Below, in pieces: positions 6,103 through 14,386 of a stretch of DNA of 29,260 nt. This DNA is from Porphyromonadaceae bacterium UBA7180. Its GTDB lineage: Bacteria > Bacteroidota > Bacteroidia > Bacteroidales > Muribaculaceae. Position 1 is the stretch's first letter. Each line of letters starts with the position of its first letter. A program made the translations under genes and the position numbers. Below the pieces are notes generated by a model. The model had not been told where the DNA came from and did no database searches. It saw only the letters and a list, made by a program, of their open reading frames with translations. The DNA lies in assembly GCA_002491165.1 (NCBI GenBank), contig DKVK01000074.1:1-29260 (forward strand). The letters are read 5' to 3'.

Positions 6103-8778
6103 TTAACGTCCGGCTTCCTTGATCTTGTTGGCAACGTAGTTGTTGAAATCGGAATGGCGCGAAAGCTCCTCTATGCTGAGGTGCATACGGTAGCGCCAGT
6201 AGTGGCGGGAGTTGGTGGGCATATTTATCTGCTCTTCAGCCGGCTTTTCGCGACGCAGGGAGCCATCCATACTCAGCCAGTCCTGCAGGGGGAGTATGCA
6301 GAGCATGGAAGGAGACTTCAGATGCAGGTCGACAATGCGGTCGCACACCCATGGCTCGGCGAAATAGGGGGCTTCGCCATGCTGATGCAGTACTTCGTTG
6401 AAGAACTGCTGCGAGCGGGCATGGTCGTCTTCCCACCATCCGCGTATTCCGGGCATGTCGTGGGTGGATGTGGTGCACACACTGTAGTACGGATACGACC
6501 ACGTGTTCCCGAATGTTGTCGCCGGGTCTTTCGGCATGCGCTGGATTTCCAGGGAGAGAATTTCCAGCTGGTGCATGACCGCAGGAACGCATGCTGGAAT
6601 CATGCCGAGGTCTTCGGCGCATACAAGCATGTCGGTGGAATCGATCAGCGGGGGCAGTTTCCACATGGCTTTGCCGTACCAGAAGTCGTTGTGGCGGCGG
6701 TAGAAGAAGTCGTTGTACAGTCTGTCGAAGCACCAACGCTCATAGTCGGTGAGTGAGCGGTAGATGTAGGTGTACTGGGCCGAGATGCGCGGGTGATATT
6801 TGCCTTTCTGCTCGGGGTCTTCGATAAACAGCACCTGGTCGACCAGGCCCATAAGGCCGTCGGCGATGCGGCTGTTCTTCTCGTTTTTGGGCTGTGCGGC
6901 GAAGTGGTCGGCAATCTTGCGCTGCGTGTCGAATTCGGGAAGCAGGCGGTAGCGTCCGTGGCCGACGGGCGTCATGAAGGAACGGCGGACTTCGGATGTG
7001 TATGGACCGAAGAAGTCTTCGAGGAATCCGTCCATTATGTATGGCGTTGTCTGCAGGTCGACATCAATCCAGAAGTCGTAGTTGTAGCGCAGTTCGTCCA
7101 CGGAGTAGGGGAGCGCGGGATTGAATATGCCGAGAAGGCCGTGTATGGCATCCATCGGAATCTGCCATATGCGGAAGAATCCCAGAACGTGGTCGATTCG
7201 GTATGCGTCGAAGAACTCGGCCATTTTCCCGAAACGTGCTTTCCACCATGCGAAGCCGTCGCGGTTCATCACTTCCCAGTTGTAGGTGGGAAGCCCCCAG
7301 TTCTGACCAAGAATCGAGAAATCATCCGGTGGCGCGCCGGCCTGGCAGTCCAGATAGAACAGCGAGGGATTCACCCATGCGTCGGCGCTGGTGCGGGAAA
7401 TGCCGATGGGTATGTCGCCTTTGAGAGCCACGCCGCGGGCGTTGGCATAGTCATGCACGGCACGCATCTGGCGGTCGAGGTGGAACTGGATGTACATTGC
7501 CATGTCGGTGGCTTCCTTGTTCTCGCGCAGGACTTTTTTTAGAACCTTGTCGGAGAAAACGGCGAATTCACCCCATTTGTCGAATTCGGGGGTGGAGAAT
7601 CTGTCGCGCAGGGCACAGAAAGCGGCATAGGGCAGCAGCCAGTGGCTGTTGCGGTCGACGAACGATTTGAATTCGTCGGATTTCATGGTTTTCTGGCCTT
7701 GGGTGGCGAACACCTGGCGCACATATTCGGTTTTTGCGCTGTTCACGCGCTCGTAGTCCACAGTTGGCAGCGCGTTGAGTTCGCGGCGGAGGCGCTCGAA
7801 TTCCTCACGCTTGGCCTTGTCGCTTATTGTGCCCAGTTCCTCCAGGCGAAGGTACATCGGGTGCAGGGCGAAGGTGGAGTTTGCGTTGTAGGGGTACGAG
7901 TCGGTCCATGTGTGGGTCATGGTGGTGTCGTTCACCGGCAGGAGTTGCACGAATGTCTGTCCTGTGGCCACAGCCCAGTCGATGAGTTTGAACAGGTCGT
8001 GGAAATCGCCTACGCCGAAATCGTCGTCGCTGCGGAGCGAGAACACGGGAATGGCGGTGCCGGCACCTCTCCACAGGGGCATGTCGTTGATGAATCTCAT
8101 TCCTGCCAGCACTGTGGCGGCGGCAGGATCGGCCTGCACGTCGATGCGGCGGTTGTCGCCTCCCTCCCAGGAAACAAGTTCTCCGCTGGCGGCATCGAGC
8201 ACCACGAATTTGAACTCCGCTCCCATCGGAGCTTCGCTCACCGGCACGTTGACTTTCCACACCGGATATTCGGAGCAATCCATACGGCGTGCCCGGCGGG
8301 GATCCCACAGGCCAAGACCTTCGGTGGCGCCGCAGAGGGCGAGAACCTGGCCTGGTGCGAGCATCGGAGCCGCCACGCACAGTGTAATCTGTCCCGAAGC
8401 GGGCACATATGGCTTTTCGGGACGCTGGTGCCGGCAGATGCATTCGGTGAATGCCGACGAATAGAACGGCTTGTCGAAGGGTTGGTCCTGCCAGCGGTCG
8501 AAGATATTGTAGAAGCGGGCGCCGGGCGCAGGCGTGAATGTGTGCGGATGGCCCCATTCGCGCTTGGTCTGGCCATTTTCGTCGCGAACGATATATCGGT
8601 AGCTGAAAGGGGCGGTGGAGTCGGGTAAATCGACCGAGACCGACCACAGGCTTGAGCCCTGGACAGTCATCTTTACGGCTTTTTCTTCGCAGCCGTCGCC
8701 GAGAAGCGGCGTGTGTGCTGCAAGAAATAGCGATTCACCCCAGTTTGTGCGGTAATCGATTGTGAAGGTGAGCTTCAT
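6103..8778 (-). CDS. malQ: 4-alpha-glucanotransferase (amylomaltase), GH77 with two CBM20 modules
   Basis: It transfers maltosyl or longer glucan units between malto-oligosaccharides and releases glucose, in the cytoplasm; no signal peptide is seen. The 891-residue product has the architecture of plant DPE2. A first CBM20 starch-binding module spans residues ~1-110, and a second ~128-225 (GATEGLGLWDPRRA). The GH77 barrel begins near 240 (IPVFSLRSDDDFGVGDF). Catalytic residues are visible: nucleophile Asp529 in YRIDHVLGFFR, acid/base Glu722 in CAEDLGMIP, and Asp774 in STHDMPG. The barrel carries the long insertion (~545-700) typical of DPE2-like forms. The start at 8778 (MKLTFTIDYRTNWGE) is preferred; the frame opens at 8835, close to the -7 box at 8833-8840, too far upstream to be on the transcript. 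Its own promoter makes it a single-gene unit. It fits functionally with the pullulanase at 19175. Confidence 0.95.
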   Translation of the reverse strand: MKLTFTIDYRTNWGESLFLAAHTPLLGDGCEEKAVKMTVQGSSLWSVSVDLPDSTAPFSYRYIVRDENGQTKREWGHPHTFTPAPGARFYNIFDRWQDQPFDKPFYSSAFTECICRHQRPEKPYVPASGQITLCVAAPMLAPGQVLALCGATEGLGLWDPRRARRMDCSEYPVWKVNVPVSEAPMGAEFKFVVLDAASGELVSWEGGDNRRIDVQADPAAATVLAGMRFINDMPLWRGAGTAIPVFSLRSDDDFGVGDFHDLFKLIDWAVATGQTFVQLLPVNDTTMTHTWTDSYPYNANSTFALHPMYLRLEELGTISDKAKREEFERLRRELNALPTVDYERVNSAKTEYVRQVFATQGQKTMKSDEFKSFVDRNSHWLLPYAAFCALRDRFSTPEFDKWGEFAVFSDKVLKKVLRENKEATDMAMYIQFHLDRQMRAVHDYANARGVALKGDIPIGISRTSADAWVNPSLFYLDCQAGAPPDDFSILGQNWGLPTYNWEVMNRDGFAWWKARFGKMAEFFDAYRIDHVLGFFRIWQIPMDAIHGLLGIFNPALPYSVDELRYNYDFWIDVDLQTTPYIMDGFLEDFFGPYTSEVRRSFMTPVGHGRYRLLPEFDTQRKIADHFAAQPKNEKNSRIADGLMGLVDQVLFIEDPEQKGKYHPRISAQYTYIYRSLTDYERWCFDRLYNDFFYRRHNDFWYGKAMWKLPPLIDSTDMLVCAEDLGMIPACVPAVMHQLEILSLEIQRMPKDPATTFGNTWSYPYYSVCTTSTHDMPGIRGWWEDDHARSQQFFNEVLHQHGEAPYFAEPWVCDRIVDLHLKSPSMLCILPLQDWLSMDGSLRREKPAEEQINMPTNSRHYWRYRMHLSIEELSRHSDFNNYVANKIKEAGR

Positions 8779-8832
8779 ATAGTATGTTAGTGTATGATAT
8801 TTCTCCGAATTGACCGTCAGTAGCGGCGAAGG

Positions 8833-8840
8833 CAAAATTA
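8833..8840 (-). promoter_or_regulatory. -7 box of the malQ promoter
   Basis: The complement of 8833-8840 reads TAATTTTG, a perfect TAnnTTTG. It is followed by a leader of about 50 bases to the start at 8778. No TTTG is found at the expected -33 distance. A T-run of eight lies just upstream of the box on the minus strand. Confidence 0.6.
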
Positions 8841-9012
8841 CAAAAAAAAGCGAAAACGGATTCGGCGAATTAAGAATATTTAGCGTTGCTGAACGGCTTC
8901 TGACCGCATTTCCGGCTTCGGCAGGACGGTCGCTCTATGAAATGTGTGCCGGAATGTGTAACTTCGCGGCAGTCAGGTGCCACGCGGCACATAACCTCAC
9001 GGATAAGAACCT

Positions 9013-9642
9013 ATGAAAACAGAAATCATCAGGATGCCATTCCTTGCAATCATCATGGCTCTTGCCGCAGTTCTCGCAAGCTGCGGCAGTGCGGGAGCCG
9101 GAAAGTCCGCACAAGTCGATAAAGTGAAATGGCAAGTCGCCGCATATGCGGTTGTCCCGTCCGGGTCCGTCGGCCTTGAAGTCGCGGACCAGGAAGCGTA
9201 TGGCGATATACTGCCATTGCGCGACAGCTACACGCAGGAAGAATCGGCAAAGGTCGATGAGTTGCTTGCGCATAACGATTCCCTCTTGTCTGCCCGTGGC
9301 TATGCTTATCAATGGATAGATTTTGGCGCGCGGGAACCGTTGAACCTGGTGTTTATTGAATCCACTCCATTGTTGGAGCAGGAGGTGGAGGTTGACTCGG
9401 AGAGCGTATCGCCGTGTTATGCCGACTGCCTGCAGATCGCTTTCAGATTCGATGACAGGCAACAGTGGGAGAACATAACCACAGCCAATATCGGCAAGAG
9501 AATAGCCATCGGCGTGAATGGCAGGATTCTGACTGCTCCATGTGTGAATAGCCCGATAACACAAGGTGCATGTTCGGTAATTGTCCCGGCCGAAGATGCT
9601 CCGGCGCTGCTGCCGGGCATATCCCTGCCGGATACGGAGTGA
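9013..9642 (+). CDS. Lipoprotein with a SecD P1-head-like domain
   Basis: The 209-residue product starts with a lipoprotein signal: a hydrophobic stretch (~9-20) and lipobox LASC with Cys24, so it should be anchored in a membrane facing the periplasm or outside. Residues ~138-200 resemble the head part of the SecD/SecDF periplasmic P1 domain: FRFDDRQQWENITTANIGKR, then IAIGVNGRILTAPCVNSPIT with a following Gly. In SecD the matching stretch (GkrlAivldg..lsaPvvnspItgG) belongs to a translocase with twelve or six membrane helices; here no membrane helix exists beyond the signal. The middle region (~30-137) is unrecognised. ATG 9034 is an alternative start that keeps the lipobox. A weak -7-like TAACTTCG lies at 8959-8966. 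The function is unknown; the domain call is from motif memory, not a search. Confidence 0.75.
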   Translation: MKTEIIRMPFLAIIMALAAVLASCGSAGAGKSAQVDKVKWQVAAYAVVPSGSVGLEVADQEAYGDILPLRDSYTQEESAKVDELLAHNDSLLSARGYAYQWIDFGAREPLNLVFIESTPLLEQEVEVDSESVSPCYADCLQIAFRFDDRQQWENITTANIGKRIAIGVNGRILTAPCVNSPITQGACSVIVPAEDAPALLPGISLPDTE

Positions 9643-9645
9643 GTA

Positions 9646-9706
9646 GAGGAGAGAGAAGAGAGAGAGGAGAGGAGAGAGAAGAGGAGAGAGAAGAGAGAGA
9701 GGAGAG
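9646..9706 (+). repeat. Purine-only GA-rich tract with a 26-base tandem-like repeat
   Basis: All 61 bases are A or G, arranged as GAG, GAGA and GAAG units. The 26 bases at 9646-9671 recur exactly at 9681-9706, an offset of 35. The tract starts 4 bases after the lipoprotein stop and ends 13 bases before the -33 box of the kinase promoter. It encodes nothing. Such tracts are prone to slippage and can form triplex DNA. Confidence 0.9.
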
Positions 9707-9718
9707 TACCTGCATGCA

Positions 9719-9750
9719 TTTGCGGAATTGCCGCTATTTGCATAATTTTG
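9719..9750 (+). promoter_or_regulatory. Promoter of the Ser/Thr kinase gene
   Basis: TTTG at 9719-9722, a 20-base spacer and TAATTTTG at 9743-9750 match the Bacteroidetes consensus exactly. The start should lie near 9755, giving a leader of about 30 bases. The kinase is therefore transcribed separately from the lipoprotein gene in front of it. Confidence 0.85.
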
Positions 9751-9784
9751 TGCACCGCATAACTTTATCAATCACATATCTGCA

Positions 9785-11566
9785 ATGGACTACAAAGACA
9801 AGGCTCTGCGCCCTGGAACGGTGCTGCAAGGCGCCACCGCCTACCGCATAGAGCGCGTTCTTGGCGCCGGTGGCTTCGGCATCACATATCTGGCGTCGAT
9901 GACCATGCGTGTGGGCAATCTCAACGTGAAAGCCCATGTCGCCATAAAAGAGCATTTCATCGGCGACCAATGCGAGCGTGCCGGTGATTCGCACACCGTT
10001 GTGTGCCCGGGCACCGATGCTTCCAGAGCGCTGGTGGCGGGAAGTCTCAGGGACTTTGTCTCCGAAGCCCGACGGTTGGCCGAATATGGCGCCGGACATG
10101 GCAATATAGTCAAGGTCAACGAGATTTTCGAAATCAACGGTACGGCATATTATGTGATGGAATATCTCGAAGGCGAAAGCCTCGATGCCTACATAAAGCG
10201 GAACGGTCCGCTTGGCGAGGACGAAATCCGCAGCCTGGTATTCCCGGTTATCGACGCTGTAGCCTATCTTCATGCGCGTCGGCTTACGCATCTCGACATC
10301 AAGCCTGCCAACATTATGCTGGGAGCCGACGGCGACGGCAATGTGCGCCCGGTGCTCATCGACTTCGGCCTCAGTAAACACTACAATGCCGACGGCTCGG
10401 CCACGTCGACCGTAAACACAATGGCCTGCAGCGATGGCTATGCTCCCGCTGAGCAGTATTCCGGCATCAGGACTTTCAGCCCCACTGCCGATGTGTACGC
10501 CCTCGGCGCCACCATTCTTGCCGCTGCCACCGGCCGTACTCCGACCGCTGCCAACGACTGGCCAGCGGGAGAGCCGGAAGCCACAATCGCCGGCCTCAGC
10601 TTGGGCGCGACCATGCGCACGGCCATAGCTAAGGCCATGGCAATGCGTAAGTTCGACCGCTATCCCGATGCAGGTGCACTCTTGGCAGCCCTCGGCGGCA
10701 AAGAGACAGTTAAAACGAGGCTGTTAACGCATCCCGAATCTGAACCCGGCACCACAAAGCCATTTCCGGAACCTTTGTCATCCCCGAAGCCGCTATCAGA
10801 AATACCGGCGCCAACGCCGAAAGCAAACCGCAAGCCGCTGCTGTTCGGCCTGGTAGGGCTTTTGGTGCTTGTCGGTGCCGGAATTGCCGTCTTTTCCGGC
10901 AAAGGCGACGGCTTGGCAACGGTAGCCCACGACACATTGGCCGTAGTGGAAGAGGCGGTGGTAGCTGAAAACGTTCAAGCAATCGGCCAACAGACATCGC
11001 CGACAACACAGAATACATCTATCCCGGATGATAATGAGAGGCTTGAACGGGAGCGGGCGGAGGCTCAGCGGCTGGAGCAGGAACGTATAGAACGGGAAGA
11101 AGCCGAGATGAGGACGCCACACAATCTCGACCTTGCAATCAGGCGAGAAGGCCAAACATTGTATTTCAACCAATCGAACTGGCGCAGCCGCATCAGGCCA
11201 GGAGATGAAAAACTCGGGGTGGTGATAATAAAAAACGGCGAGCGCTTTATCCTCGCTCTCGAAGATGAAGCCGGAGGTGCTGGAATGGATTGGAATGAGG
11301 CCATGCGCCGTTTCGGCAACAGATTGCCGACAAAGGGGCAAGGCGAGGCATGGCTTAGTCAGGCAGATGCGGTAGCGGATGCCGGTGAAGCCTATGGAGG
11401 CAGCTTTCCATCCAATTCATTGTATTGGACCCGAACAGAGCATGAGAATGTCCCTTCCTACGCGTGGTACGTTGATATGCATTACGGCGGCGTCAGCCTC
11501 AACGGCAAGCCAAATCCAATCAGGGTTCGCGCAGTCGCCCCCGTGCCCGTTTCCTCGGCGATATAA
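9785..11566 (+). CDS. Transmembrane Ser/Thr protein kinase with DUF1566-like C-terminal domain
   Basis: The 593-residue protein has a Hanks-type kinase domain at ~20-303: glycine loop GAGGFG (27-32), ATP-anchoring Lys55 in VAIK, Glu94 in the C-helix, HLDIKPAN with catalytic Asp171, DFG at 193-195, and YAPAEQ at the APE position. The usual HRD Arg is Leu170, a variant I recall from other bacterial kinases. All catalytic residues are present, so it should be active. A Pro-rich linker (~320-348) leads to one membrane helix (~351-370). Outside lie a charged coiled coil (~416-443) and a domain at ~445-590. That domain's pattern (MDWNEAMRRFGNRLPTKGQG..., LYWTRTEHE, IRVRAVAPV) resembles DUF1566/Lcl C-terminal domains. 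The layout suggests an outside sensor driving an inside kinase; ligand and targets are unknown. No phosphatase gene lies beside it. Confidence 0.93.
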   Translation: MDYKDKALRPGTVLQGATAYRIERVLGAGGFGITYLASMTMRVGNLNVKAHVAIKEHFIGDQCERAGDSHTVVCPGTDASRALVAGSLRDFVSEARRLAEYGAGHGNIVKVNEIFEINGTAYYVMEYLEGESLDAYIKRNGPLGEDEIRSLVFPVIDAVAYLHARRLTHLDIKPANIMLGADGDGNVRPVLIDFGLSKHYNADGSATSTVNTMACSDGYAPAEQYSGIRTFSPTADVYALGATILAAATGRTPTAANDWPAGEPEATIAGLSLGATMRTAIAKAMAMRKFDRYPDAGALLAALGGKETVKTRLLTHPESEPGTTKPFPEPLSSPKPLSEIPAPTPKANRKPLLFGLVGLLVLVGAGIAVFSGKGDGLATVAHDTLAVVEEAVVAENVQAIGQQTSPTTQNTSIPDDNERLERERAEAQRLEQERIEREEAEMRTPHNLDLAIRREGQTLYFNQSNWRSRIRPGDEKLGVVIIKNGERFILALEDEAGGAGMDWNEAMRRFGNRLPTKGQGEAWLSQADAVADAGEAYGGSFPSNSLYWTRTEHENVPSYAWYVDMHYGGVSLNGKPNPIRVRAVAPVPVSSAI

Positions 11567-11796
11567 ACCCTTTCATACTTCGCACTTTATTACTTTAATA
11601 ATTTGTCGAGGCTCTTTCTTTTGCAATGCTTGAAAAAGACAGCATGCATGGAAACGCTGAACAAAAACAAGGTCGTGAAACTGCCGGCGGGATTTACCCG
11701 AACGTAGCTGCATGCCTATGCCGAAGACTGTCTGTAGCTGCATCGGCAGGATTCGGCATGTTCCGGAGCCTGCCGTGTGCGAAAATTGCGAAAGTT
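11567..11796. other. Intergenic stretch with a short direct repeat
   Basis: The gap between the kinase and lplA is 286 bases. I find no clear terminator for the kinase and no glycine-riboswitch sequence ahead of the gcv operon. The 10-mer GTAGCTGCAT occurs at 11704-11713 and 11734-11743, exactly 30 bases apart. A partial inverted pair, ATGCCGAA (11718-11725) and TTCGGCAT (11752-11759), overlaps it. This could be an operator region, but there is no further support. Confidence 0.4.
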
Positions 11797-11827
11797 TTTG
11801 CAGGGACGGAGAATTTGGTTAATTTTG
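11797..11827 (+). promoter_or_regulatory. Promoter of the lplA-gcv-lpd operon
   Basis: TTTG at 11797-11800, a 19-base spacer and TAATTTTG at 11820-11827 fit the consensus exactly. The predicted leader is about 20 bases, too short for a riboswitch. Confidence 0.85.
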
Positions 11828-11852
11828 GGGCGCAACCCTAAAACGACGGATA

Positions 11853-12866
11853 ATGATTCACCTTCGGCTTCCTTTCGACGAAGTACGTCCTTTGCCCTTT
11901 TACCTTGCCATGGAAGAATGGGCGGCACGCACTTTGCCTGTCGGACGCTACTTTTTCTGCTGGAGGGTTGAGCCTACAGTTATCTGCGGCCGCAACCAGG
12001 ATATTGCCGCAGAGGTGAATCTCGACTACTGCCGCGACAACGGCATTCCGGTGGTGCGCCGCCGGAGCGGCGGCGGCGCCGTGTTCGCCGACATGCAGAA
12101 CTACATGTTTTCGTATATCGCTCCCGGCGATGCCATACAAAGCACTTTCTCGGCATACACCACCATGATTGCCGACATGCTTTGCCGGCTTGGAATAGAC
12201 GCGCAGGCCAATGGCCGCAACGATATCGTTGCCGGGGGCCGCAAGATAAGCGGCAACGCTTTCTACCATCTTCCGGGGCGCTGCATAGTGCACGGCACCA
12301 TGCTTTACGGACTGGATTCCACGCACATGCAGCATGCGCTCACTCCGTCGAGGGCGAAGCTGGTATCAAAAGCCGTGAAGTCGGTTTCCATGCGGGTCGG
12401 CTGCCTGCGCGACATAGGCCTGGAACTGACACTTGAGGAATTTGGCCGCAAGGCCATAGAAATGCTCACCGACAGCGAGCACATGCTGTGCGATGCCGAT
12501 GTGCAGGGTATCGAGGCTCTGGAGCAGCGTTATTATGCCCCTGAATTTATACGCTGCGAGCCACGAGAGCTGCCTGCCGGTTGTATCCGGCGCAGCAGCC
12601 GCATCGACGGCGTGGGTGAAATCTCCGCCACAGTGGCTCTCACAGCCGACGGCACCCATATAAGAGGCATTTCGCTCGATGGAGACTTTTTCCTGCTCGA
12701 CGATGTCGATTCCCTTGTCTGCCGGCGCCTCGAAGGCGTCGAGTTTTGCGAAGCCGCCGTGGTGCAGGCTCTCTCGCAGGTCGATGTGGGCAAGGTGATC
12801 GCCGGACTCGACAGTATATCGCTTGCGCGACTGATAGTACAATACCGAAACACACTCTATACCTGA
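11853..12866 (+). CDS. lplA: Lipoate-protein ligase A
   Basis: It activates lipoate with ATP and attaches it to the lysine of lipoyl domains such as GcvH. The 337-residue product contains the lipoate-binding motif RRRSGGGAV (69-77) and the segment GRNDIVAGGRKISGNAFY (121-138) with catalytic-site Lys131. HGTMLYG follows. A C-terminal accessory domain (~255-337) is retained, so it should perform both activation and transfer, unlike split LplA/LplB systems. It is the first gene of the operon and gcvT begins 2 bases after its stop, so the two are almost certainly co-transcribed. This points to GcvH as the main target. It could accept octanoate too; LipB and LipA are not in the window. Confidence 0.93.
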   Translation: MIHLRLPFDEVRPLPFYLAMEEWAARTLPVGRYFFCWRVEPTVICGRNQDIAAEVNLDYCRDNGIPVVRRRSGGGAVFADMQNYMFSYIAPGDAIQSTFSAYTTMIADMLCRLGIDAQANGRNDIVAGGRKISGNAFYHLPGRCIVHGTMLYGLDSTHMQHALTPSRAKLVSKAVKSVSMRVGCLRDIGLELTLEEFGRKAIEMLTDSEHMLCDADVQGIEALEQRYYAPEFIRCEPRELPAGCIRRSSRIDGVGEISATVALTADGTHIRGISLDGDFFLLDDVDSLVCRRLEGVEFCEAAVVQALSQVDVGKVIAGLDSISLARLIVQYRNTLYT

Positions 12867-12868
12867 TC

Positions 12869-13972
12869 ATGGAAAACAAAACCACCTGCCTGCACGCATC
12901 CCACAAGGCGCTCGGAGCCTTGATGGCACCTTTCGCAGGCTACGACATGCCCATCGAGTACGACGGGCTGGACAAGGAACATACCGCTGTCCGCACATCC
13001 GCGGGTCTGTTCGATGTATCACACATGGGAGAGATTGTGGTGGAAGGCCCCCAGGCTTTGGACTTGGTGAACCACATATTCACCAACGATGCCGCGGCAC
13101 TCGCCGATGGCGGTGTGGCCTATGGCATGATGTGCCATCCCGACGGCGGAACCGTCGACGACCTTCTGGTATATCGTGTCAATGCCGAAAAGTTCCTGCT
13201 GGTGGTCAATGCCTCCAATGCCGAGAAAGATGTGGCATGGGTGAGAAATGCCGCCGCCGGCTTCGATGCCGAGGTTGTCGACCGCTGTGCCGACTATGGC
13301 CAGCTCGCCTTGCAGGGCCCCGACGCGGAGGCGATTCTTGAAAGGGAGATGGGCCTGGAGCTGAAATCGATGCCGTTCTATACCTTCAGGGTTCTTGAAG
13401 GCTCGCTGTGCGGAGGTGTGCCTGCCATAGTGAGCCGTACCGGCTATACCGGCGAGGACGGTTTCGAAATCTATGCCGCTCCCGAGGTCATCGTGGAGCT
13501 GTGGAACAGACTGCTGGCCGCCGGAGTACAGCCCTGCGGACTCGGCTGCCGCGACACGCTGCGTTTCGAGGCCGGACTGCCTCTCTATGGCGATGAGCTC
13601 GCCGACGACATAACCCCCATCGAGGCCGGTCTGGGCATGTTTGTGAAACTCGACAAACCCGGAGGATTCATAGGCAGCGAAGCCCTTGCCCGCCAGAAGG
13701 CCGAAGGCCCGGCCCGCAAGCTCGTGGGGCTTAGGCTCGACGGTGCGGCCACGGCGCGCCATGGCTTCGAGGTGCTCGATCTCGACGGCGCGGTCGTAGG
13801 CCATGTCACCACAGGCTACAATTCCCTCACCCTGGGCGAGAACATTGCCATGGCGCTTGTCGATGCCCGCTATGCTCCGCTCGGCAGCAGCCTGCAGGTG
13901 CGCATCCGCCGCAGGCTTGTGCCGGCTACAGTTGTCAAAAAGCGCTTCTATGTACCCAAATACAAAAAATAA
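12869..13972 (+). CDS. gcvT: Glycine cleavage system T protein (aminomethyltransferase)
   Basis: GcvT moves the aminomethyl carbon from lipoylated GcvH to tetrahydrofolate, releasing ammonia and giving methylene-THF. The product is 367 residues, the usual size. Motifs include AGYDMPIEYDG near the N-terminus, AGLFDVSHMGE (45-55), GGTVDDLLVYR with catalytic Asp97, SRTGYTGEDGFEIY, and CGLGCRDTLRFEAGLPLYG. The start at 12869 gives MENKTTCLHASHK and fits the family; the frame is open further upstream, but that part overlaps lplA out of frame. The gap to gcvH is 30 bases. Confidence 0.97.
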   Translation: MENKTTCLHASHKALGALMAPFAGYDMPIEYDGLDKEHTAVRTSAGLFDVSHMGEIVVEGPQALDLVNHIFTNDAAALADGGVAYGMMCHPDGGTVDDLLVYRVNAEKFLLVVNASNAEKDVAWVRNAAAGFDAEVVDRCADYGQLALQGPDAEAILEREMGLELKSMPFYTFRVLEGSLCGGVPAIVSRTGYTGEDGFEIYAAPEVIVELWNRLLAAGVQPCGLGCRDTLRFEAGLPLYGDELADDITPIEAGLGMFVKLDKPGGFIGSEALARQKAEGPARKLVGLRLDGAATARHGFEVLDLDGAVVGHVTTGYNSLTLGENIAMALVDARYAPLGSSLQVRIRRRLVPATVVKKRFYVPKYKK

Positions 13973-14002
13973 CCACATACAAAAATCCAATACCCTAAAG
14001 CC

Positions 14003-14380
14003 ATGAGTAACATATATTATCTTCCCTCTCACGAGTATATCCGCGTCGAAGGCGCAGAAGGCTATGTAGGAATCAGCGAATACGCCGCATCGCAGCTCGG
14101 AGTTGTAACCTATGTCGACACCCCCGAGGAAGGCGATACCTTCGCTGCCGGCGAAGACTTCGGCGCAGTGGAGAGCCGCAAGGCGGCTTCCGACCTCTTC
14201 ATGCCCGTCGATGCCGAAGTGCTCGAGGTCAACGATGAACTCGTGGATAATCCCCGCCTTCTCAACAATGCGCCTCTGGAAGCGTGGATTCTGAAAGTGA
14301 GAATAGAGGATCCTTCCCAGCTCGACGGGCTGATGGACCAGAAAGCATACGATGAATTCGTGGCCGCACAGCAGCACTGA
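14003..14380 (+). CDS. gcvH: Glycine cleavage system H protein
   Basis: GcvH is the lipoyl carrier that shuttles the aminomethyl group between P, T and L proteins. The 125-residue product is normal in length. The lipoylated lysine is Lys60 in GAVESRKAASD, matching the family pattern ESvKAasd. GYVGISEYAASQLGVVTYVDTP (20-41) matches the hammerhead fold's first strands. It lies 6 bases before gcvPA. LplA encoded in the same operon would modify Lys60. Confidence 0.97.
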   Translation: MSNIYYLPSHEYIRVEGAEGYVGISEYAASQLGVVTYVDTPEEGDTFAAGEDFGAVESRKAASDLFMPVDAEVLEVNDELVDNPRLLNNAPLEAWILKVRIEDPSQLDGLMDQKAYDEFVAAQQH

Positions 14381-14386
14381 ACTCCC

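Noticed and set aside
6103..8835. Plus-strand frames antisense to malQ (up to 328 codons)
   Set aside because: They are frame shadows of the well-supported malQ gene and have no family motifs or start signals.
9646..9706. CRISPR array or coding repeat
   Set aside because: The repeat has no spacer-repeat structure and is a low-complexity purine tract outside any frame.
11626..11841. 71-codon frame between the kinase and lplA
   Set aside because: It overlaps the lplA promoter, has no recognisable features and looks like chance.
11567..11852. Glycine riboswitch ahead of the gcv operon
   Set aside because: None of the conserved glycine-riboswitch segments are seen, and the predicted leader is only about 20 bases.
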